From an uncultured Porphyromonadaceae bacterium (GTDB taxonomy: Bacteria > Bacteroidota > Bacteroidia > Bacteroidales > Muribaculaceae): DNA of 5,076 nt. A program made the translations under genes and the position numbers. Positions 1 through 5,076 of the stretch are shown one piece after another (position 1 is the first letter of the stretch; each line of letters starts with the position of its first letter). Below the pieces are notes generated by a model. It saw nothing but the letters and a program-made list of their open reading frames with translations. It ran no database searches and was not told where the DNA came from. The stretch spans positions 1 to 5,076 of the forward strand of contig CAMWUX010000107.1 of assembly GCA_947177605.1 (NCBI GenBank), given 5' to 3'.

Positions 1-2339
1 GGATAGCCCACGGCGAAATGGAAGGCGGTGTCGCGTTTCCAGCGGGGATGGATCAGAGGCCAGCGCTCCTGACCGTCGGCCGGATTGTAGGCCTTCACAC
101 CGAGATCGAAGCGGAGCAGGAAGTATGAGAAGTCGAGACGGATACCGACACCATAGGCCATGGCTATCTGTCGCCAGAATTTATTGAACTTAAACATACC
201 TCCGGGCTGATTTTCATAATTGTGAATAGTCCAGACATTGCCGGCATCTACGAATAGCGCTCCTTCGATCACCCAGAAGAGTTTGGCGCGGTATTCGGCC
301 GAGAGGTTGAGGCTTATGTCTCCACACTGATTGATGAAGTCGGTCACTGAGTTTTTTGAGTCGAACGAACCCGGACCGAGGGTACGCACTCCCCAGCCGC
401 GCACGCCGTTGGCGCCGCCGGCGTAGAATCGTTTCTCGAAGGGAAGCACACGCGAGTTGCCATAGGGCACTCCGATGCCGAATCCGGTGTGGAAAGCCAG
501 TGCCTGACGCTGGGTGAGATTTATAGTGTGCGCATAGTCAATCTCGGCCTTTGCATATTGCGAATACTGTATGCCGAAAAGTTCGTACACGCCGCCGTGG
601 CGTTTCTGACCCGATAGCGAGGATATGGCGTAGAGCAGATTGCCGGCAGTCTCGGCTGCCACACGCAGGGTGTAGACCGACGGCTGCAGCCGGTAGCGCC
701 CGATGTTGGCGGCTGCGATGCGGCGGTTGGTGCGGTAATAGGTGTAGCCCATACGCATTATGAAGTGGTCTTCGTAGCTGTATCGCAGGAGTGGATTGTC
801 GGGGGCTATCTGATTGATGAAGTCGATGGTCGATTCCGGCAGGTACACATAGTTGATATCCACAAGATCCCATGTGCGGCGTATGGTATTGTCGCGATTG
901 CTCCAGCGGTATTTCCATGCAGCACCGGCTATGACGCGCGTATATTCCGGACGCTCCTGATAGTTGAACGACAGGGCTAACTCGGTCGAAGCCTTGCTCC
1001 GGCGGCGGAAGTCGCGGCGTGTCAGAGGCATGAGAAATTTCGGGAAGGTAATCGATGCTTCGGCGGCATACTCGGTGTAGCGGTCGTTGATAAGATCGGT
1101 GAAGTTACCTGAGAGGCTCTCGTAGTTGATGCGCAGTTTGGTGGTGAGCAGGTTGCTCCGGCGTGCGAGGTTGCGGTGCTGGTAGGCCAGTCCTACGCCG
1201 AATCCGAAATCACCCTCGGAGTTGGTGCCTTCGAGTTCGGCCGTGATGCCCTGCTTCTTGTTGCGGCCGAGCACTATGTAGGCGTCGAGCATCTCACGTC
1301 CGTCCACTACCCCGCAGGGCACGAAGTCAATCGAGATAGTGCGTATGATTCCGAGTTGTGCGAGCGCTTCGTAGGTGCGATCCACCATAGTGGAGCTATA
1401 AGGCCGGTCCGGTTGGATGAAGCACTTCTCGCGGAGCACCGACGGACGGAGGTATGGATCGTCATCAGCATACACCACGGTAATGTCCTTGTATCTTACC
1501 GTGTCCGCTCCGGCAGGTATGCCGTCGGCCGGATTGGCGCCGAGCGGAAGTCCGGTGACAAATATCACACGGTTGATTGTATAAGTGCGATCGGGGGTAT
1601 AATTGAGCTTCGCCCCCACGGCCGATGTCGGTTCGGGACGCACTACCATCGTGAGATCCACGTCGAGCGACTCCTCTGCGGTGTCGGCAATGAAAGTGAC
1701 ATACTCCTTGGAAAACGCAAAATATCCCTTGTCGCGCAGGAGGGAGGTGATGCGTGTGCGCTCTGCATCGAGAGCCGAGCGGTCGAGGTTGTCGCCGATA
1801 TGCAGTCCGGAGAGGTGGTTGTCAGCAAGAATACCGGCAATGGCTGTATCGGAGATCTCGTATTGTAGGGAGTTGATGCGGTGTGCACGACCCGGATCCA
1901 CATGGTAGCGGAGCTCGATGCGGTTGCCGTCGGCATTGACGGTACTGTCTACCTCGACCTGCGCCGATAGATAGCCTTTATTGACCATCGCCTGCCGCAA
2001 CTGCTTGGCCGAAGCATCGGTCTGTTCGGGACTGTAGATCACGGGCGCCTGTCCGAGGCGACGCAGCCAGCGGTTGTACCAGCGGGTAGAGTCGCTGCCC
2101 GACATATTATATATACCCAGCTGCATCTTGGCGAAGCCGAGTACCTTATGGTTGGGCTGCTGGCGGAGATAATTGAATAGCTCCGAGCGCTCTATCAGCG
2201 TAGTATCGCCCGGTTGCATATCCACTGAGATGTCGACCTTGTCGAGCAGATAGCTTCCCTGCGGCACATGACGCGTAGGACTGCACGCCCACAGCAGAGC
2301 GGCCGCCACAAATCCGGCAATCCTGATTATCGACTTCAT
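1..2339 (-). CDS. tamL: TamL-like lipidated Omp85 (BamA/TamA superfamily) outer-membrane protein, 3' end cut by window edge
   Basis: I translated this frame by hand from ATG at 2339 to the left edge: 779 codons without a stop. Residues 1-19 form a lipoprotein signal: basic start MKSIIR, hydrophobic core, lipobox LLWAC with lipidation Cys19. The following SPTRHVPQGSYLL matches the family opening. Residues about 35-360 read as periplasmic POTRA-type repeats (for example LRQAMVNKGYLSAQVEV near 114-130 and LLRDKGYFAF near 200-209). From about 361 a beta-barrel of some 420 residues begins, with EGTNSEGDFGFGVGL at 370-384. The Omp85 signature VRGW lies at 646-649. The visible end, HFAVGYP, looks like the usual aromatic barrel terminus, so perhaps one residue plus the stop is missing. 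Known of the family: Omp85 proteins insert or export outer-membrane proteins, and in Bacteroidota the lipidated form TamL partners TamB. Whether tamB follows lies outside the window. Another lipidated Omp85 paralogue is the main alternative. No SD sequence precedes the start. Confidence 0.88.
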   Translation of the reverse strand, partial: MKSIIRIAGFVAAALLWACSPTRHVPQGSYLLDKVDISVDMQPGDTTLIERSELFNYLRQQPNHKVLGFAKMQLGIYNMSGSDSTRWYNRWLRRLGQAPVIYSPEQTDASAKQLRQAMVNKGYLSAQVEVDSTVNADGNRIELRYHVDPGRAHRINSLQYEISDTAIAGILADNHLSGLHIGDNLDRSALDAERTRITSLLRDKGYFAFSKEYVTFIADTAEESLDVDLTMVVRPEPTSAVGAKLNYTPDRTYTINRVIFVTGLPLGANPADGIPAGADTVRYKDITVVYADDDPYLRPSVLREKCFIQPDRPYSSTMVDRTYEALAQLGIIRTISIDFVPCGVVDGREMLDAYIVLGRNKKQGITAELEGTNSEGDFGFGVGLAYQHRNLARRSNLLTTKLRINYESLSGNFTDLINDRYTEYAAEASITFPKFLMPLTRRDFRRRSKASTELALSFNYQERPEYTRVIAGAAWKYRWSNRDNTIRRTWDLVDINYVYLPESTIDFINQIAPDNPLLRYSYEDHFIMRMGYTYYRTNRRIAAANIGRYRLQPSVYTLRVAAETAGNLLYAISSLSGQKRHGGVYELFGIQYSQYAKAEIDYAHTINLTQRQALAFHTGFGIGVPYGNSRVLPFEKRFYAGGANGVRGWGVRTLGPGSFDSKNSVTDFINQCGDISLNLSAEYRAKLFWVIEGALFVDAGNVWTIHNYENQPGGMFKFNKFWRQIAMAYGVGIRLDFSYFLLRFDLGVKAYNPADGQERWPLIHPRWKRDTAFHFAVGY

Positions 2340-2344
2340 CTCTG

Positions 2345-2352
2345 CAAAGGTA
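2345..2352 (-). promoter_or_regulatory. Bacteroidales -7 promoter box for the tamL-like gene
   Basis: On the minus strand this reads TACCTTTG, a full match to the Bacteroidales housekeeping -7 consensus TAnnTTTG, and it continues as TACCTTTGCA. It ends only 5 bases before the ATG at 2339, so transcription from it would begin at or almost at the start codon. I found no TTG/TTTG -33 element at the usual distance (about 19-21 bases upstream), which lowers confidence. Confidence 0.6.
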
Positions 2353-2418
2353 ATGCCAATCGGGGAAATATGCGTAAAAAAGGGGGCGTTTTTGAGAGCA
2401 AATAAGCCCAAAAAAGCG

Positions 2419-2426
2419 TACCTTTG
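2419..2426 (+). promoter_or_regulatory. Bacteroidales -7 promoter box for the AAE transporter gene
   Basis: The plus strand reads TACCTTTG (then CA), a full match to TAnnTTTG and identical over 10 bases to the box facing the other way at 2343-2352. A TTTG at 2391-2394 is the only -33-like element nearby; its spacing of 24 bases is longer than usual. Transcription would start around 2430-2435, giving the transporter mRNA a leader of roughly 50-57 bases that is AT-rich before the ATG and has no SD. Confidence 0.62.
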
Positions 2427-2486
2427 CACCATGAAAATGCACGTATAGATATATCGATCTGTCAATCAATCAATTATCATATTTTT

Positions 2487-4145
2487 ATGGATTTAAACTG
2501 GCTTTTGGACCTTCTCGGGCCGCACAACATGGCGTTAGCCAACACTCTCGTGCTTTATTCCTTCGTGATAGCGGCGGGTGTGTTTCTCGGGAAAATCAAA
2601 GTGGGCGGCGTGTCGCTCGGTGTTACGTTCGTCTTATTCATGGGTATCCTTATGGGGCATTTCGGCTATGAAGTGAATCCCGAGGTGCTGAAATTCATCC
2701 GTGAGTTTGGCCTTATACTCTTTATTTTCTCAATCGGTATTCAGGTAGGACCCGGCTTCTTCTCATCCTTTAAGAAGGGCGGTATGACGCTCAATGGTCT
2801 GGCAATGCTCGGTATCGGCCTCAACGTGATAATAGTGCTCGTGATCTATTATCTCGACGGCAATACTTCGATGAATGCTCTGGTGGGTGTGATGTCGGGT
2901 GCCGTGACCAATACTCCCGGTCTGGCTGCCGCGCAGCAGACGGCCGGCGATCCGGAAGCGATCAACACTATGTCGATGGGCTACGCCGCCGCTTACCCCC
3001 TGGGTGTGTGCGGTATCATCGGCGCTATGTTCGTCATCAAGGGGCTCTTCAGTATTAAAGTAGATAAGGAAGTGAAGGCTATCGAGGCCGAAAACGACAA
3101 TGCCCGTACCAAGCCCAATATGCTCTCGATCGAGGTGACCAACCAGCTCATCAACGGCAAATCGCTCTTCGAACTCCACGATATAATCCAGTGCGACTTC
3201 GTGATCTCGCGTCTGATGGATTCGAGCGGCAATATCATCATCCCTACATCCAAAACTCAGGTGCGCGTCGGCGACAAGCTCTTCTGTATCATCTCGCAGC
3301 CCGACACACACCGCTTTGAATCCTTCGTGGGTCCGCGTACGGAGGTCAACTGGGAAGAAGTGACCCCGAGTCAGGTAGTATCGCGTCGTATCGTCATCAC
3401 CAAGAGTAAGTACAATGGTGTGACCCTCGGTTCTCTCCGTCTCCATGCCGGCTACTCGCTCAATGCTACCCGTGTCAACCGTGCCGGTATCGACCTGCTC
3501 GCTTCGCCCGACTTGCGCCTGCAGCTCGGCGACCGCATCACCGTGGTGGGCGATCTCAACGATATCGACCGTCTGGCCAACCGCCTCGGCAACTCGATGA
3601 AGCGCCTCAACGAGCCTAATATGATCACGATTTTCGTAGGCATCATGTTCGGCATCATACTCGGGTCGATCAATCTCGGCTGGGGTATGAAGCTCGGTCT
3701 GGCCGGAGGCCCCCTCGTGGTAGCTATCCTGCTGAGCCGCTTCGGCTATAAATTCAAGCTCGTCACCTATACCTCCTCATCGGCCTCGTTGCTCATGCGC
3801 GAACTCGGCATCTGCCTCTTCCTCGCTTCGGTGGGTATTGCCTCGGGCAAGGACTTCGCCAGCATCGTGTTCAGCAATACCGGTATGTGGTGGGTCATCT
3901 GGGGCTTCATCATCACCTTCGTGCCACTGGTGATCGTGGGTTGCGTGGCACGTGGCTTCTACAAGGTCAATTTCCTCTCGATTATGGGTCTGATGTCGGG
4001 CGGCTATACCGATCCCCCGGCACTCGCTTACGCCGGTAGCTCAACGGCTTCCGACGTGCCCGCCGTGGCCTACTCCACAGTCTATCCGCTTTCCATGTTC
4101 CTGCGCGTAGTCGCAGCTCAGGGTCTTGTGCTTGCATTTATGTAG
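2487..4145 (+). CDS. AspT/YidE-type (AAE family) putative transporter with two RCK_C domains
   Basis: A complete 552-residue inner-membrane protein. Residues about 18-190 are a first membrane half (clear hydrophobic segments near 18-36, 41-58, 72-91, 103-122, 165-187). Residues about 210-285 and 295-372 are two soluble RCK_C/TrkA_C domains, each with the typical ending of the VGDKLFCI (261-268) or LGDRITVVG (347-355) kind. Residues about 378-552 are a second membrane half. The halves are internal repeats: SGAVTNTPGLAAA (137-149) corresponds to SGGYTDPPALAYA (504-516), and SIGIQVGPGFF to SVGIASGKDF. This architecture and the TxxPxL motifs are diagnostic of the aspartate:alanine exchanger family; ~550 residues is the normal length. 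Substrate cannot be read from sequence: AspT swaps aspartate and alanine, but most members, including E. coli YidE, are uncharacterised. I chose ATG 2487; an upstream in-frame TTG at 2424 overlaps the promoter box and adds polar residues unlike the family. Divergent from the tamL-like gene and convergent with the thioredoxins, so probably monocistronic. Confidence 0.93.
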   Translation: MDLNWLLDLLGPHNMALANTLVLYSFVIAAGVFLGKIKVGGVSLGVTFVLFMGILMGHFGYEVNPEVLKFIREFGLILFIFSIGIQVGPGFFSSFKKGGMTLNGLAMLGIGLNVIIVLVIYYLDGNTSMNALVGVMSGAVTNTPGLAAAQQTAGDPEAINTMSMGYAAAYPLGVCGIIGAMFVIKGLFSIKVDKEVKAIEAENDNARTKPNMLSIEVTNQLINGKSLFELHDIIQCDFVISRLMDSSGNIIIPTSKTQVRVGDKLFCIISQPDTHRFESFVGPRTEVNWEEVTPSQVVSRRIVITKSKYNGVTLGSLRLHAGYSLNATRVNRAGIDLLASPDLRLQLGDRITVVGDLNDIDRLANRLGNSMKRLNEPNMITIFVGIMFGIILGSINLGWGMKLGLAGGPLVVAILLSRFGYKFKLVTYTSSSASLLMRELGICLFLASVGIASGKDFASIVFSNTGMWWVIWGFIITFVPLVIVGCVARGFYKVNFLSIMGLMSGGYTDPPALAYAGSSTASDVPAVAYSTVYPLSMFLRVVAAQGLVLAFM

Positions 4146-4170
4146 CGACCGGCTCTGATATCTCAATATA

Positions 4171-4214
4171 CGTCAATGCCGCTTCCGGACAGATCTCCGA
4201 AGGCGGCATTGTCG
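4171..4214. terminator. Inverted repeat between convergent genes, possible bidirectional terminator
   Basis: The arms AATGCCGC (4175-4182) and GCGGCATT (4203-4210) pair perfectly. The outer bases CGTC and GTCG extend the stem with one T-T mismatch, and TTC/GAA plus GG/CC can extend it inward with single-base bulges, leaving a loop of about 8 bases. It sits 25 bases after the transporter stop and 31 bases beyond the stop of the convergent thioredoxin, the expected place for a shared terminator. No U-tract follows on either strand, so it is not a textbook intrinsic terminator; it may instead protect 3' ends. Confidence 0.5.
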
Positions 4215-4245
4215 CACAATATATATAGATGAGAAATTTGATAGC

Positions 4246-4539
4246 TCAGATGTTGCGGTCGAGCAGATCCTCAAGTTCGCTCGGCTCCATCTCGCCCGTA
4301 TCGCGATACACCTCGCGGCCATCCTTATAGAGAATCCATGTGGGGTATGACGATACGCCGAAGTATTCATCAATCTGAGGATGGGCGTCGCCATCGTATT
4401 GCACGATGTTGACTTGACCTGCGTAGATCTCCTTAAGATTCTCTACGATCGGTGCCATCTTGCGGCAGTGAGGGCACCATGATGCGTAAACTTCGACGAG
4501 TGTAGTACCGGGAGAATTGATGATTTGTGTGTAGTCCAT
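4246..4539 (-). CDS. Small cytosolic thioredoxin-fold protein with CPHC active site
   Basis: 97 residues, a minimal thioredoxin fold. The active site is WCPHC (Trp21, Cys22, Pro23, His24, Cys25), followed by RKMAP as in thioredoxins, and the cis-proline loop is SYPTW (Pro66). The dipeptide between the cysteines is Pro-His, as in the periplasmic oxidase DsbA, rather than Gly-Pro. The buried aspartate of classical thioredoxin (V-D-F before the active site) is replaced by Glu16 (LVEVY). There is no signal peptide or membrane segment, so it is inferred to be cytosolic. It lies 59 bases downstream of the canonical thioredoxin gene on the same strand and is probably co-transcribed. The spacer is pyrimidine-rich with a run AAAAAACACACACA and no SD. 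Likely a thiol-disulfide oxidoreductase with a more oxidising potential than thioredoxin, but substrate and direction of catalysis are unknown. Start ATG at 4539 is the only one giving a full fold. Confidence 0.9.
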   Translation of the reverse strand: MDYTQIINSPGTTLVEVYASWCPHCRKMAPIVENLKEIYAGQVNIVQYDGDAHPQIDEYFGVSSYPTWILYKDGREVYRDTGEMEPSELEDLLDRNI

Positions 4540-4598
4540 AGTAGGGAAAGAGAATTTGTGTGTGTTTTTTAGAGAAGGGAGGAGATGAGTAGTCAGGA

Positions 4599-4916
4599 TC
4601 AGATGTCGCTCTTATTGTCGTTGATAAACTCTTCGAGCTTGGCTATGAGCTGTTCCTTTGTATGCATACCCGATGCGCGCCACACGGCCATACCGTCCTT
4701 GAATACGATCAGCGTAGGTACCGAGCGTACCTGATAGCGTACCGAAAGTTCTTGAGCCTTGTCTACGTCGACCTTGAGCACGTTGGCTTTGTCGCCGACA
4801 GTCTTTTTCACTTCATCGATCACGGGCGACTGCATCTTGCAGGGACCGCACCATGTAGCGTAGAAGTCAACTAATGTAGGTTTGGATTCTTTGATGAAAT
4901 CGTCAAATTCTTTCAT
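4599..4916 (-). CDS. trxA: Thioredoxin (canonical WCGPC)
   Basis: 105 residues, the normal thioredoxin length. It reads LVDFYATWCGPCK, with buried Asp17, active-site Trp22, Cys23, Gly24, Pro25, Cys26, and cis-Pro67 in the RSVPTLIVF strand. The C-terminal helix contains KEQLIAKLEEFI. Known function: cytosolic dithiol carrier, reduced by thioredoxin reductase, that reduces ribonucleotide reductase, peroxiredoxins and other proteins. I chose ATG 4916 because it gives MKEFDDFI directly before the first strand. The same frame is open upstream to the window edge, but that extension (residues such as DECLYSTKRSRKGLPEK) resembles neither a signal peptide nor a thioredoxin N-terminus. First gene of a probable two-gene unit with the CPHC protein downstream. 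No SD; the bases before the ATG are AT-rich. The symbol trxA is by type of protein; Bacteroidales carry several thioredoxins, so the exact paralogue is uncertain. Confidence 0.93.
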   Translation of the reverse strand: MKEFDDFIKESKPTLVDFYATWCGPCKMQSPVIDEVKKTVGDKANVLKVDVDKAQELSVRYQVRSVPTLIVFKDGMAVWRASGMHTKEQLIAKLEEFINDNKSDI

Positions 4917-4949
4917 AGTATAATAGTGTTTTGAAGTTAGACATTTTTC

Positions 4950-4970
4950 CGGAAGCCCCTTGCGGCTCCG
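4950..4970 (-). other. Small stem-loop in the leader region of the thioredoxin pair
   Basis: On the minus strand CGGAGCC (4970-4964) can pair with GGCTTCCG (4957-4950) with one bulged T, leaving a 6-base loop. It lies about 34 bases before the trxA start. No U-tract follows on the minus strand, so it is not a clear terminator of an upstream gene. It could be a leader hairpin, part of a dispersed palindromic repeat, or chance. Confidence 0.3.
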
Positions 4971-5035
4971 CTTTGTACTATATAAACACTCATCCACCGC
5001 ATAATGTTCCGCCATTTCATCCAGGGCAACCGCAT

Positions 5036-5043
5036 CAAAACTA
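5036..5043 (-). promoter_or_regulatory. Possible -7 promoter box upstream of trxA
   Basis: The minus strand reads TAGTTTTG, matching TAnnTTTG. The nearest TTG upstream is only 14 bases away, too close for a standard -33 element. Use of this box would give a leader of roughly 110-115 bases containing the stem-loop at 4950-4970. The rest of 4917-5076 holds no other matching box and no gene I can support; transcription could equally enter from beyond the right edge. Confidence 0.3.
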
Positions 5044-5076
5044 GGTCGGAAAGTTATCAATAAGGGCTGCTCATTG

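Noticed and set aside
538..918. 126-codon minus-strand ORF, and similar short ORFs inside the Omp85 gene
   Set aside because: Overlaps the verified TamL-like frame on the same strand in another register, with Arg/His/Pro-rich low-information translation.
1176..1868. 230-codon plus-strand ORF
   Set aside because: Entirely antisense to the tamL-like gene, in the register expected for a mirror of its codon bias; the translation shows no recognisable domain.
2462..2474. TCAA tetranucleotide repeat in the transporter leader (about 3 copies)
   Set aside because: Too few copies to propose phase variation; likely chance in an AT-rich leader.
2424..2486. In-frame TTG start giving the transporter 21 extra N-terminal residues
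   Set aside because: The TTG lies inside the -7 box, upstream of the expected transcription start, and the extra residues (HHENARID...) do not fit the family. ATG 2487 begins with a proper MDLNWLLDLLG start.
2763..3446. 227-codon minus-strand ORF
   Set aside because: Antisense to the transporter gene; composition rich in His, Asp, Arg and Thr as expected for a shadow of a membrane-protein gene.
4553..4572. GT-repeat plus T-run as a terminator between the two thioredoxin genes
   Set aside because: On the coding (minus) strand it reads as A-rich, not U-rich, and no stem precedes it; more likely an A/C-rich unstructured region upstream of the second start.
4914..5060. 48-residue N-terminal extension of TrxA from TTG at 5060
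   Set aside because: No signal peptide or known domain, non-ATG start, and ATG 4916 gives a thioredoxin of exactly normal length.

Overview
The window looks like a chromosomal segment from a member of the Bacteroidota, most likely order Bacteroidales, with moderately high G+C judged by eye (a Muribaculaceae-type genome would fit, but this is inference). The pointers are a lipidated Omp85 protein of the TamL type, promoter boxes matching the Bacteroidales -7 consensus TAnnTTTG, and start codons without Shine-Dalgarno sequences.

Layout. Positions 1-2339 (minus strand) carry a nearly complete gene for a lipoprotein Omp85/BamA-superfamily outer-membrane protein (TamL-like). Its reading frame stays open to the left edge and probably lacks only the last residue or two. 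A 147-bp divergent intergenic region (2340-2486) holds two oppositely oriented copies of the same extended -7 box, one for each flanking gene. Positions 2487-4145 (plus strand) encode a complete 552-residue AspT/YidE-type (AAE family) membrane transporter with two central RCK_C/TrkA_C domains. A convergent gap (4146-4245) contains an imperfect inverted repeat that may act as a shared terminator. Positions 4246-4916 (minus strand) hold two tandem thioredoxin genes. The upstream one (105 aa) is a canonical WCGPC thioredoxin. The downstream one (97 aa) has a DsbA-like WCPHC active site but no signal peptide. The final 160 bp (4917-5076) is the leader region of the thioredoxin pair, with a small stem-loop, a possible -7 box and no convincing gene.

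How the genes relate. The two thioredoxins probably share a transcript and act in cytosolic thiol-disulfide exchange. The Omp85 lipoprotein and the transporter are both envelope proteins with adjacent divergent promoters, but nothing in the sequence shows that they work in one pathway. I see no mobile element, CRISPR array, tRNA/rRNA, or clear novel multi-gene system. The most interesting points are the mirrored promoters with an apparently leaderless tamL-like transcript, and the CPHC thioredoxin next to a CGPC one.
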